Positions 17,797 through 27,396 of a stretch of DNA of 64,000 nucleotides are shown one piece after another. Each line of letters begins with the position of its first letter. The first letter of the stretch is position 1. The translations under genes and the position numbers were made by a program. Where the stretch lies: positions 78,941 to 142,940 of the forward strand of contig NZ_KB907261.1 in the NCBI RefSeq assembly GCF_000381905.1, in the 5' to 3' direction. The stretch is from Paenibacillus fonticola DSM 21315. Its GTDB lineage: Bacteria > Bacillota > Bacilli > Paenibacillales > Paenibacillaceae. The notes below the pieces were generated by a model that was not told the origin of the DNA, did no database searches, and worked only from the letters and a program-made list of their open reading frames with translations.

Positions 17797-18404
17797 CAAA
17801 TCAGCACCTCCAGATACTTTTGCAAAACGGTTCGAATCCGCAGCTTATCAGCATAAGAGACAAGCCTTGTTATATTTTTATGACGGGATTGAAGGTAATT
17901 CCTCAATCCTTCTTTCATCAAGTCAATTCCAATTTTCTCACGATAGCGCACCATGTCACAGATTGTTTTTTCACGGTCATAGATCTTAACAGTTGAGCCG
18001 TCAATATCAACTTCATCAATTCCAATGTGGTACTGAGCATCTGCCAAATAAATTACTTTGATAGGAGGGTAATCAGGAAGCTTTGGCTTTTTACTATCCC
18101 GATGAATGGCAATTTGATATTCCCAAGGATTGTAGGTTGTCAGTTCATAGTAGGAGAGGGCAGAGAGAAGACAGATAACCCCCTTGGGAACCAGCTTTGA
18201 TACCTCTACCATTTCATTAGGCGATTCATTAACTTTACCAGCCTGTCGGTAAACCCCTTGCTTCACTCGTTCAATTTCTCCAACAGACTCCAGTTTTTTT
18301 ATGTAATAAGGCGATATGCCAGCCGTAATAAAATCTTTTGTTCGTGCGAAGCCATGATGTTCTTCCAGCACTTGCATTGCCGTAGTAATAATTTGTTCGT
18401 TCAT
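17796..18404 (-). CDS. AbiEi-type antitoxin / transcriptional repressor
   Basis: A 202-residue protein with an N-terminal winged helix (EHHGFARTKDFITAGISPYYIKKLE) and the AbiEi C-terminal domain (YDREKTICDMVRYREKIG). AbiEi antitoxins repress their own operon and counter the nucleotidyltransferase toxin without direct contact. The ATG at 18404 has GGTGGTGAG upstream; an in-frame GTG six codons earlier is less likely. It overlaps the toxin start (TGATG). An intact antitoxin beside a broken toxin suggests the pair is decaying. Confidence 0.85.
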   Translation of the reverse strand: MNEQIITTAMQVLEEHHGFARTKDFITAGISPYYIKKLESVGEIERVKQGVYRQAGKVNESPNEMVEVSKLVPKGVICLLSALSYYELTTYNPWEYQIAIHRDSKKPKLPDYPPIKVIYLADAQYHIGIDEVDIDGSTVKIYDREKTICDMVRYREKIGIDLMKEGLRNYLQSRHKNITRLVSYADKLRIRTVLQKYLEVLI

Positions 18405-18497
18405 GCACTCACCACCATTCACAGATAGATAAAGAAAAATCTCATCATAAAAATATTCGAGATTGCTTTATGATTCCCTTTTATTATTCACAAAAAC

Positions 18498-18523
18498 TTC
18501 TGCACTTAGACGTAAAAGCAGAA
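18498..18523. repeat. 26-bp palindromic repeat, left copy, beside the ABC-3C operon
   Basis: TTCTGCAC-N12-GCAGAA, followed by AAAA. It matches the copy at 21270-21295 in 20 of 26 positions, same orientation. It lies 57 bp downstream of the ATPase gene. Confidence 0.6.
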
Positions 18524-18579
18524 AAACACCCTATATCCGCTGATGGGGTATAGGGCTTCCAAATTTAATTGATTGTTTC

Positions 18580-20193
18580 TTATAGGTCTTTATTCCAGTT
18601 TTTAATAAAAAGTATTTTATTTTTAGCTAGTTGTAGAACGGTTCTATCTGAAATTAACTTCCCTGTCTCTTTTTTATAGGAATTCACTTTATCTATCGCT
18701 ATAAATATTTGTTTGTTGCTCTTGTTATAAATCTCCACAATATTTTCGAGTGCATTATTCTCAATATTTTTCATGAGAGGTAAGTCGTGTACTAGTGCAG
18801 GCAAGCATGTCAGCTCCAAAAGAGCTATATCAAAAGTAATTAAATTGGCAAAAGCAGTCCCAGTTCCAGTATCTCCAAAGGTATTAAATGAGTATCTCTC
18901 CCCTTGAATAGATAACACTGGAGCGCGTCTGTTGTCTGAATAAATTTCTTTATTTAATTTACCCATTTGAACGTTAATTTGATTGCATATTTCAGTCAAG
19001 ATTGCCTCTCTGTATATATCCAAGTTTTCTTTTGCAGTTTTCATCGAAATTTCAATAGTTTTCTTCTTTGTATAAAATCCATTTTCATCAGTAAGTTGTT
19101 TTATTTTTGATGCAACTTCTACAACCTTTTCAACCGTATACTTAGGCGCATTTTTAATGCTAAGTTTTTCTTTGATAAGTTTATCAATATCTGCGATTTC
19201 ATTATTCAGTATAGATAATTGCGTATTAATCTCTTTTGCAGTATTTTTCAGCTCCTCTTTCAAAATGGAAGTAATTGATGAGTGGAAATTATCAACCATT
19301 ATCACACGCTCAATATTAAAGTTGGGAAAATATTCAATCAGCTGTTCCAATTCTGAGCTTGCATTTATATTCTTGTTCTCAATGTTTGTTAACGTTCTTT
19401 TCAAACGACTCTCAAATATATTCTTTTGTGTAACTAAGCTGCTTTTTTTCTTTTTAAGGTCAAGAATATCCTTTGAGACAAGTGCTTCAATATCTAATGC
19501 AGCGCTGACTATGCTCTCTTTTAATTTTGTCAGTTCATCATTAAGCAATTCGATTTTTTTCTCGTTTTGTCCGAAAAGACTTTTGCTGATATTAGGTATT
19601 AATTCTTTTTTTGCAGCTGCAGCTAAGACAGTCTTCTCCTCTGATAACTTGGTAATTTGTTTTTCAAATCCAGCAATTTCACTATATTTATTGAAAAGCT
19701 TTACCAATGCAACAACAGAGTCCTTTTGTCGCTCTTTCTCAAAATATTGGATTGGTTTTCTTTCATTTAGATTTTCTTTCCCGTAGATTCTGAAGTATCT
19801 TCCAACAATATTTCGAAATGATAATTCTTCGATTTGACACTTATATTTCTCCTGAAGAAATTTGGTATATGCTTCAATTTTAATATTAGTTTGAGCCTGA
19901 AAATTTTCATCGCATACTGTTACAAACTTGTACTCAGAAGTAGTTCGATAAAAGAAGTATTCATCCTCATCAAAAATAAACGAAAACTTAAATACGTGAT
20001 GACCTAAGTTGTCGACAGCATCATGGTTTTTCTTGATATAATCATCGCCACCAAAAACAAAATCTATAATCATTAGCATTGTAGACTTACCAATGGAGTT
20101 TGAGGCAATCCCATCACCAGCTATAACATTCAAGCCTTTGTGAAAAACCACGCGCTGTTCAACAAATTTATCACAAATGATTTGCTTTAACAT
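18580..20193 (-). CDS. DUF2326-type ABC ATPase of an ABC-3C defence system
   Basis: A 537-residue SMC/RecN-like ATPase. Walker A reads SNSIGKST (residues 31-38). Long coiled-coil segments fill about residues 170-420, and the C-terminal lobe contains LVHDLPLMKNIENN and IFIAIDKVNSYK in the region expected for Walker B and the H-loop. DUF2326 proteins are the ATPase subunits of three-component ABC systems described for prokaryotic conflict. Here it overlaps the middle-component gene by 23 nt, which itself overlaps an HNH gene, giving the full three-gene set. The system is likely to sense invading DNA and activate the HNH nuclease; that mechanism is inferred. Confidence 0.8.
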   Translation of the reverse strand: MLKQIICDKFVEQRVVFHKGLNVIAGDGIASNSIGKSTMLMIIDFVFGGDDYIKKNHDAVDNLGHHVFKFSFIFDEDEYFFYRTTSEYKFVTVCDENFQAQTNIKIEAYTKFLQEKYKCQIEELSFRNIVGRYFRIYGKENLNERKPIQYFEKERQKDSVVALVKLFNKYSEIAGFEKQITKLSEEKTVLAAAAKKELIPNISKSLFGQNEKKIELLNDELTKLKESIVSAALDIEALVSKDILDLKKKKSSLVTQKNIFESRLKRTLTNIENKNINASSELEQLIEYFPNFNIERVIMVDNFHSSITSILKEELKNTAKEINTQLSILNNEIADIDKLIKEKLSIKNAPKYTVEKVVEVASKIKQLTDENGFYTKKKTIEISMKTAKENLDIYREAILTEICNQINVQMGKLNKEIYSDNRRAPVLSIQGERYSFNTFGDTGTGTAFANLITFDIALLELTCLPALVHDLPLMKNIENNALENIVEIYNKSNKQIFIAIDKVNSYKKETGKLISDRTVLQLAKNKILFIKNWNKDL

Positions 20194-20410
20194 ATCGAAT
20201 CACCTTCAGTTCCTCATCAATTTCTATTTTTTCAAGAGCAAATAAAACGTCTAAAGCTAATATAAATTGGTTAACATCTTCAAACTTGTGAGATGTTTTT
20301 TCAAACAGACTTTCCACACTGTCATCTGCTACACTTAGAATCTCCAATATATAAACTAATTTTGATATGACGCTATCTTTAAATGGTATTAGCTTATTAG
20401 GAAGTATCAA
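20171..20410 (-). CDS. ABC-3C middle component
   Basis: A 79-residue, mostly helical protein (MILPNKLIPFKDSVISKLV) located between an HNH gene and a DUF2326 ATPase and overlapping both (4 nt and 23 nt). Size and position match the middle component of ABC-three-component systems, a winged-helix-like adaptor thought to link ATPase and effector. The assignment depends mostly on context. Confidence 0.7.
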   Translation of the reverse strand: MILPNKLIPFKDSVISKLVYILEILSVADDSVESLFEKTSHKFEDVNQFILALDVLFALEKIEIDEELKVIRYVKANHL

Positions 20411-21162
20411 GAAAACACCTCACAGTCTTGAACAAAAAAAGCAATCACTATCTCACATGCTCTTCTAGAACAATGGTCTGTCTTTTCATCTAACCATTTT
20501 ACAAGCGCATTATATATGTATTCTTGATTGGTATCTGTTTGCATGCACTTCCAATAAAAACTTTTAACTTGCGATGCAAGTGTATCAAACTTATGTGGAG
20601 TAACTTGATCCATTGTCACAAATATATTTCTGATAAAATCGAAGTAATCAACTGCGTCATTTTTTATTTTTCGTTTAAGAATGAAAGGAAGCGAATCATT
20701 TGTTTTCTCATCGATTTTTAAAGACTCATAACTTAGAGTGGTGATATCCCCGTCAATAGTTTGCAGTTTTTCTAATACAACAGCGATTTCTGATTCAATA
20801 TTGAACAAGTAATACGTACTTCTGAGTTGGGCATCTTGCAAAAGACCTTTTTTTAGTTTTACCCATTTATTATACTCTTCAACAGTACGTGGACTGTCAA
20901 AACGACCGTGACATTTTGAACAAACTGCAATTACATTTTTCAAATCGTTAACATCATCAGACAACCTCTCCTCAAATTTCAACAAATCTACCTCATTAGG
21001 TAACGGATTAGCTGGATAGATATGTGCCACCTCAAAGGACTTGTATATCCTGCCCTTTTTTCTATGAGTAAGCCCATCCGTACATATAGGACAGTAACCA
21101 TCGACTTCGTTAAATAAAAGCATTTTTTCATTATCGGTAAACAATCGTCTATTATCCTGCAT
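20407..21162 (-). CDS. HNH endonuclease effector with ABC-3C C-terminal domain
   Basis: A 251-residue protein. The N-terminal HNH nuclease has zinc ligands C24-x2-C27 (CPIC) and C81-x2-C84 (CSKC), and catalytic histidine H47 in EVAHIYP. The C-terminal two thirds are helical and probably the docking domain for the middle component. In ABC-3C systems the effector nuclease is the first gene, as here. ATG at 21162. The palindrome at 21270-21295 lies about 108 bp upstream in the divergent promoter region shared with the SIR2 gene. Confidence 0.82.
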   Translation of the reverse strand: MQDNRRLFTDNEKMLLFNEVDGYCPICTDGLTHRKKGRIYKSFEVAHIYPANPLPNEVDLLKFEERLSDDVNDLKNVIAVCSKCHGRFDSPRTVEEYNKWVKLKKGLLQDAQLRSTYYLFNIESEIAVVLEKLQTIDGDITTLSYESLKIDEKTNDSLPFILKRKIKNDAVDYFDFIRNIFVTMDQVTPHKFDTLASQVKSFYWKCMQTDTNQEYIYNALVKWLDEKTDHCSRRACEIVIAFFVQDCEVFS

Positions 21163-21269
21163 ATATAACCCTCACTTACAGTTCAGTAGCATTACTAAAT
21201 AAATGATAGTCGAATCATGTAGAGTCATTCGACATGTATCCATATTATTCCTCCATATCTTGCAGAAAG

Positions 21270-21295
21270 TTCTGCACGTTGAGTCAAGAGCAGAA
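21270..21295. repeat. 26-bp palindromic repeat, right copy, beside the ABC-3C operon
   Basis: TTCTGCAC-N12-GCAGAA, second copy. It overlaps another perfect palindrome, GCAGAA-ag-TTCTGC, at 21262-21275. With the left copy it brackets 2.8 kb containing exactly the three ABC-3C genes. Confidence 0.6.
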
Positions 21296-21450
21296 AAAAT
21301 ATTCACCGAATCATCGAGTGTTATAAACGAAATTCCATTTTTAGAATACTTCTTATACAGCAGCAGGTTTTTCCAGGAACGCTGTCGAAACAAGTAACTT
21401 ATGGATGCAACCAACTTAAATTTATTGGCGAACTTTAAGGGGAAATCTCT

Positions 21451-22563
21451 ATGAGAGACAAATATTCAGAATTTATTGAAGAAACATTCAAATTAAATCC
21501 TGTGCTTGTAGTTGGAAGTGGGACCTCTGCAGGTGCTGGAATTTCTGGCATGTGGAAGTTAGCTGAATTTTTAACTAAACATGTAAACCCAGATAAACTG
21601 AACATCCAAGAACAAATCGTGTGGGAAGATATTAAATCAAAGTTGACTAAAGGAAAGGGGCTTGAAGAAGTACTCCAGAATTCTGGAGAAGCTGTTAGTG
21701 ATGCGTTATTAAAACAAATAATTCAACAGACTTGGTGTTGCATATCATCTGATGAGCAAAAACTATTGCTGGATATATCCACCAACTCTGATCCTACTGG
21801 TTTTGTTCGATACTTTTCCAAATATATGACGTCCAACACCAGAATTCTCCATGTAGTGACAACAAATTATGACCACCTTATTGAATGGTCGGCTTCAAAA
21901 GCAGGTTGGAAGGTGTGGGATGGATTTGACGAAGGTTCAATCGGTTCTCCGCTTCCTGTAAGCAGATTAAATGAGCAAATGATTCGAACCATAAGGAACG
22001 GTCGAACTCCTAATAATATAACACAGCCTCACTTGCGAGTTTACAAGCCTCATGGTTCACTAAGCTGGTTCAAAATTCCTAATGGTGATGTGATGAAAGT
22101 GCCTGGAGTCAGTACTCATTTGCTACCGCTATTAGAACAAGTTCAACTATCACCAACAATTGTAACGCCTGGAACAGGAAAGTATCTTGAGACACACATG
22201 GAGCCGTATAATACGGTGTTCTCAGAAATGAGACAAGTTCTAAGTGGATGTAACGCCCTGATGTTCTTAGGATTTGGGTTTAATGACCTACACATTCAAG
22301 GTAGTTTTGAACCGTTATTACGAAATGAATCTATTCCAAAAATAATCTTGGCAATGGAATTATCAAGTACTGCTAGAGTCTTAATTGAAAGGAAACTTAT
22401 CAGAAATTTCATTGCAATTCAAAAAGCAGACCAATACAGTGAGATTATTAGTGATAAATTCGAGCCGTTTATTCTAGAGGAACCAAATCATTGGACGCTA
22501 ACCGAACTTTTAAATCAAGCATGGGGGGCTGTATCATATGCAACAACGCCTAGATCTATTTAA
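21451..22563 (+). CDS. SIR2-domain NADase-like defence effector
   Basis: A 370-residue SIR2-family protein. The nucleotide-binding GSGTSAGAGIS lies at residues 22-32, TTNYDHL at about 137-143 and KPHGS at 199-203 with the conserved histidine. LGFGFND (274-280) is typical of bacterial SIR2-like defence proteins. These deplete NAD+ on phage infection. It overlaps by 26 nt the HerA-like ATPase gene downstream, matching the SIR2-HerA (Nezha) system in which both proteins form one large complex. AAGGGGA precedes the ATG. Confidence 0.88.
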   Translation: MRDKYSEFIEETFKLNPVLVVGSGTSAGAGISGMWKLAEFLTKHVNPDKLNIQEQIVWEDIKSKLTKGKGLEEVLQNSGEAVSDALLKQIIQQTWCCISSDEQKLLLDISTNSDPTGFVRYFSKYMTSNTRILHVVTTNYDHLIEWSASKAGWKVWDGFDEGSIGSPLPVSRLNEQMIRTIRNGRTPNNITQPHLRVYKPHGSLSWFKIPNGDVMKVPGVSTHLLPLLEQVQLSPTIVTPGTGKYLETHMEPYNTVFSEMRQVLSGCNALMFLGFGFNDLHIQGSFEPLLRNESIPKIILAMELSSTARVLIERKLIRNFIAIQKADQYSEIISDKFEPFILEEPNHWTLTELLNQAWGAVSYATTPRSI

Positions 22564-24274
22564 TATTAGTAATGAGTACTTCGTAGGGTATGTTAATAAA
22601 GTTGATAGTTATCGTGTTAATGTTTCAACATCTAACGAGGAACAACTCCGAAAAGTTAATGTTAACGGCTATGTCATTTTGAACACTGCTGATCCTAATA
22701 CTCGTTTAGTTGGTCGCATCGAACGGGTCATTCGTCTAGAGTATGAAAATGAGGAAGATTCGTCTGATAATAGTAGCAATGTTAATAATGATGTTACCAT
22801 AAATGCTCTAGGCACCCTGAAAGGACCTCGCGCCGGTAGAGAAAGTCCATCATTTACGAGGGCAGTAGAAAACCTCCCTGAAATCGGGGCAGAATGTTAT
22901 TTGCTGTACAGTGAATATCTTACTTTATTTACGGGACTAATCGCTGACGAAACTGCTAAAACAAAACTCCCTTTGTCGTTGGGTACATATACAATGGCTG
23001 CTAATGCTCATGCATTACTAGATGGAAATGCTTTTTTTCAAAGACACGCCATGGTTGTCGGCTCCACAGGATCAGGAAAATCATGGACTGTAGCAAAGAT
23101 AATTGAGCAAGTCGCGGGTCTTAAAAATTCTAATATGATTGTATTTGATTTGCATGGAGAGTATGAGCCTTTAGCTAAGCATCCTAATATCACACGATAT
23201 CGAATTGCTGGACCAGGAGATTTGGATAATCCGAAAGAAGATGTTCTTTTTCTCCCGTATTGGTTGCTCGGTTATGAAGATATGCTTGCTCTTATTCTAG
23301 ATAGAAGTGACGAAAACGCACCAAATCAAGCTATGGCTTTTAGTAATGCTGTAATTAATGCCAAAAAATCTGTTCTTGAAACTGAGAAGATGTATAAAGA
23401 ACTTGATACGTTTACAATTGACAGTCCTGTCCCCTATAGTTTGGATGATGTTGTAAAAGCAATTACCGAACTAAACGAACAAAAAGTTGAGGGTTCAAGA
23501 GGACCTGTCAACGGTCCATTTAATGGTAAGTTTAATCGGTTTTTGCCTAGACTCCAATCAAAGCGCAGTGATAGACGGCATGGATTTTTGTTCTCACTAA
23601 GCCAACAGCAACTTGCAGTTAATTATTTAGATAGCTTGGTCGAAAAGCTCATGAGAGCAAATACAGAAAGTTCACAAGGAATAAAAATTATTGATTTTAG
23701 TGAGGTTCCTTCGGATATATTACCAATTGTTTTAAGCTTAGTAGCTCGTTTAGTCTTTCAGGTTCAACAATGGTCTGATAGTACGACAAGACACCCCATT
23801 GCACTGGTTTGTGATGAAGCACATTTATATTTGCCTAATCGCTTGGCTGCTGATGCAGCAGAAGCGCGCGCATTAGCCCATTTTGAGCGGATTGCAAAAG
23901 AAGGACGTAAATATGGAGTTAGCTTACTTATTATTAGTCAGCGTCCGTCTGAACTAAATACTACTGTAATGAGTCAGTGCAATAATGTTGTCGCTCTTCG
24001 GTTATCAAATCAATCAGATAAAAGCGCGGTAGCAAACCTGCTTCCAGAAAATCTGGGGGGGATTCAAGATCAACTTCCAACGCTTGGAGTCGGAGAAGCA
24101 ATTGTTGTGGGTGATTCCTGTTTACTTCCCAGCAGAATAAAAATTCAAAAACCAGAGTATCAACCTAATTCAGGTTCAGTGAAATTCTGGGACGAATGGA
24201 GCGAATCTGTTAAAATACAAAATCTTGATTTGGCAGTTCAAAATTTAAGAAGACAAAACAGTACTAAAGAGTAA
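22538..24274 (+). CDS. HerA/FtsK-like ATPase of a SIR2-HerA defence system
   Basis: A 578-residue DUF87/HerA-type hexameric ATPase. An N-terminal beta-barrel (HAS-barrel-like, about 1-140) precedes Walker A GSTGSGKS (175-182), Walker B LVCDEAH (423-429) and the ISQRPSEL sensor segment. HerA proteins translocate DNA. In SIR2-HerA defence the ATPase binds the SIR2 subunits and supports abortive NAD+ depletion. Its ATG lies 26 nt inside the SIR2 gene after GGGGGG, so the pair is coupled. It is the last gene before the right end of the element. Confidence 0.88.
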   Translation: MQQRLDLFNISNEYFVGYVNKVDSYRVNVSTSNEEQLRKVNVNGYVILNTADPNTRLVGRIERVIRLEYENEEDSSDNSSNVNNDVTINALGTLKGPRAGRESPSFTRAVENLPEIGAECYLLYSEYLTLFTGLIADETAKTKLPLSLGTYTMAANAHALLDGNAFFQRHAMVVGSTGSGKSWTVAKIIEQVAGLKNSNMIVFDLHGEYEPLAKHPNITRYRIAGPGDLDNPKEDVLFLPYWLLGYEDMLALILDRSDENAPNQAMAFSNAVINAKKSVLETEKMYKELDTFTIDSPVPYSLDDVVKAITELNEQKVEGSRGPVNGPFNGKFNRFLPRLQSKRSDRRHGFLFSLSQQQLAVNYLDSLVEKLMRANTESSQGIKIIDFSEVPSDILPIVLSLVARLVFQVQQWSDSTTRHPIALVCDEAHLYLPNRLAADAAEARALAHFERIAKEGRKYGVSLLIISQRPSELNTTVMSQCNNVVALRLSNQSDKSAVANLLPENLGGIQDQLPTLGVGEAIVVGDSCLLPSRIKIQKPEYQPNSGSVKFWDEWSESVKIQNLDLAVQNLRRQNSTKE

Positions 24275-24392
24275 TTTTTTATAAAGCTGCAATTCTTATT
24301 TTATTCTCCATTTTGAACTATTCGGAAATTCCGAACAGTTACTGTTTACCGTATGAACTTACACGCTCACAGAAAATTATAGCATTTTAACT

Positions 24393-24429
24393 AAAAGCAG
24401 TTGTCAAGTATAACTCGACAACTGCTTTT
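24393..24429. terminator. Terminator after the HerA gene
   Basis: AAAAGCAGTTGTC and GACAACTGCTTTT form a 13-bp stem with T runs usable on both strands. It insulates the element cargo from the split gerE. Confidence 0.85.
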
Positions 24430-24579
24430 GCATCTCCTATTTCATCCAATCCCCTAAAATTCTCCCCACCAGTGTAACTAACATCTCTTCGATGTACTTA
24501 GTTAAGGCTGCCGCATTAAAATATTTCAAGCTCACTCCAAAAAACCAACTAAATCAACGTTTCCCGCGGCTTCCTCTTC

Positions 24580-24630
24580 GGTGTGTTTCAAACCACATCT
24601 CCTTGGAAATATGATTACGTACGGTCTTCT
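24580..24630. repeat. Right attachment site (attR) of the gerE-intervening element
   Basis: The core TTGGA at 24603-24607 equals that at 2425-2429. The element arm at 24580-24602 mirrors the left arm (19 of 23 positions). On the other side gerE coding sequence resumes. Confidence 0.88.
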
Positions 24631-24748
24631 CGCTGATAAATAGTTGCCCCGCAATGTCGCGCGTCGTTTTATCCTGCACGAGGAGTTCGAAAACTTCCCG
24701 CTCACGATGAGTCAACAGAAATTTGCTGTTACGATCGCTGCTCTTCAA
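24603..24748 (-). CDS. gerE: GerE, 5' segment of a split gene
   Basis: It encodes the first 48 residues of GerE, including LLTHREREVFELLVQDKTT and LFISEKTVRNHIS, then the first two bases of codon 49. The start is TTG at 24748 behind AAGGAGGGG. In the integrated state the frame runs 16 codons into the element and stops at 24554, giving a 64-residue protein cut inside the recognition helix of the LuxR-type HTH, so it should not bind DNA properly. A sigma-K-type promoter lies about 60 nt upstream. Excision would join this to 2346-2424 and restore the 74-residue protein. Confidence 0.93.
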
Positions 24749-24810
24749 AATGCGTCACCCCTCCTTGCTCGGGTTTTGTGGTATAACAAGGTTAAGGGAT
24801 ACAGTCAAAA

Positions 24811-24838
24811 CATATTATGAAAAAAACAGAGCAAGGGT
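24811..24838 (-). promoter_or_regulatory. Sigma-K-type promoter of gerE
   Basis: The minus strand shows AC, a 17-nt spacer, then CATAATATG, one base from the sigma-K consensus AC-N16/17-CATAnnnTA. It starts right after the glpK terminator. In Bacillus gerE is sigma-K-dependent. Confidence 0.75.
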
Positions 24839-24854
24839 GCGATACTAAGTAAAA

Positions 24855-24876
24855 ATGGGCTGCCTCAGCAGCCCAT
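24855..24876 (-). terminator. Terminator of glpK
   Basis: ATGGGCTGC and GCAGCCCAT form a 9-bp stem with a 4-nt loop followed by TTTT on the minus strand, just after the glpK stop codon. Confidence 0.85.
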
Positions 24877-24880
24877 TCGC

Positions 24881-26401
<1,521 letters not shown>

Positions 26402-26580
26402 TCAGCAGCATGTAAATTACATAATTGCAAATATTCAAAATTAGAAATTCAGAATTAGAGTAATATTAACCTTATTCTACCTCGACAGCCGATTACGTTA
26501 CAAATGAAAAAGCATTACCAAGCACATCAACAACACGAGTAACAACCACAGTAAAAAACAAGTACAAGCAGCAGCATGAA

Positions 26581-26606
26581 TAAAAAAAGAGCACCTTCAG
26601 GTGCTC
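26581..26606 (-). terminator. Terminator of the MarR gene
   Basis: GAGCACCtgaaGGTGCTC followed by TTTTTTT on the minus strand, 33 bp after the stop codon of the MarR gene. Confidence 0.88.
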
Positions 26607-26639
26607 AACCAACTGCTGTCATCCAGCTCATGTTCCGTT

Positions 26640-27095
26640 TCAAAATTCCGTTTCCTTCACCTTGAGGCGTCCCGCCTTGTCAAATTTGACTATAATCCGC
26701 TCCAGTACTTCCTTCTCGTGCTCGTCCAGGCAAGCAAAATAATAAGCGAGCACCTCCCTAGATTTCCTGCGGGCTTGCTCGTATACTTCCTTGCCATGCC
26801 GAGTAATCGACAACAAAACGGCCCGGCGATCCTGTTCATCATGCTTGCGTTCCACATAGCCGTTCTGAACAAGGCGATTGATCATGACTGTGATCGCACT
26901 TGGCTTTACAACGAGCGCTTCTGCCAAATAAGTGACATTACAGCTTTGCTCCTTAGCAATGAGCGATAGCATATGAAACTGCGGCCCTGTTAATTGTATC
27001 TCGCGGTGCTGCATGATTTCATTTCGCAGCTTTTTAATAACCATAGAATATTTCGATTGAAGGCGGTCGATATATTGATCAAGATTCGGATCCAC
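26640..27095 (-). CDS. MarR-family transcriptional regulator
   Basis: A 151-residue winged-helix protein. The HTH region reads CNVTYLAEALVVKPSAITVM and the wing YVERKHDEQDRRAVLLSIT carries the DxRR signature of MarR proteins. These bind palindromic operators as dimers and respond to small aromatic or oxidising ligands. The start is GTG at 27095 behind a somewhat distant AGGAGG. A palindrome at 27196-27209 is a likely self-operator. The neighbouring divergent gene is an RpiR regulator, and the regulated target is not obvious. Confidence 0.9.
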   Translation of the reverse strand: MDPNLDQYIDRLQSKYSMVIKKLRNEIMQHREIQLTGPQFHMLSLIAKEQSCNVTYLAEALVVKPSAITVMINRLVQNGYVERKHDEQDRRAVLLSITRHGKEVYEQARRKSREVLAYYFACLDEHEKEVLERIIVKFDKAGRLKVKETEF

Positions 27096-27195
27096 GCTAT
27101 TCCTATTCCTCCTCTTCGGGCAAACATACGGGTTACTTCAAGCCAGCTACGGCTATGCAGCACATAGCAGCTATCGTTTAACACGTAGTTTTTTA

Positions 27196-27209
27196 ACACA
27201 TATAAGTGT
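27196..27209. promoter_or_regulatory. Candidate MarR operator
   Basis: ACACATATAAGTGT, an imperfect palindrome about 100 bp upstream of the MarR gene in the divergent region, within AT-rich promoter-like sequence. Confidence 0.4.
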
Positions 27210-27396
27210 ATTATGTGCCCTCTGAAATTACAAGGAACATCGTTTCAGAAATGTCACATTAGCACCAAGAAAACTCCTTGCATTATAAAGTGGAATATTT
27301 TATTATGTACTAAAATAGTTTTCATCATTTAAGCAAAAATAACAAAAATTATTTTCTTACTTACTGTATTCTCCTATAGGAAGAAGGTGAACCTAA

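Larger units (their letters stand above)
2427..24604. mobile_element. 22.2-kb gerE-intervening element (serine-integrase defence island)
   Basis: The element is delimited by two att half-sites that split gerE. It is visibly more AT-rich than both flanks. It carries its own large serine recombinase, a small adjacent protein that may set recombination direction, a primase and RuvC-like module, a tyrosine recombinase, and at least five defence-type loci. No capsid, tail, lysis, relaxase or type IV secretion genes were found, so it is not an obvious complete prophage or ICE. Length from core to core is 22,178 bp. Mother-cell excision is inferred by analogy with skin/sigK and SPbeta/spsM and is not shown by sequence alone. 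Confidence 0.9.

Noticed and set aside
24440..24553. A 32-codon minus-strand frame (SLKYFNAAALTKYIEEMLV) inside the right end of the element
   Set aside because: Start and ribosome binding site overlap awkwardly and no homology is evident; possible but not supportable.
2427..24604. Calling the element a prophage or a conjugative element
   Set aside because: No capsid, portal, terminase, tail, holin, relaxase or type IV secretion genes can be recognised.
24554..24748. Treating the 64-residue frame as an independent small LuxR-type regulator
   Set aside because: Its last 16 residues come from the element and it stops inside the recognition helix; the rest of the domain is found in register at 2346-2424.
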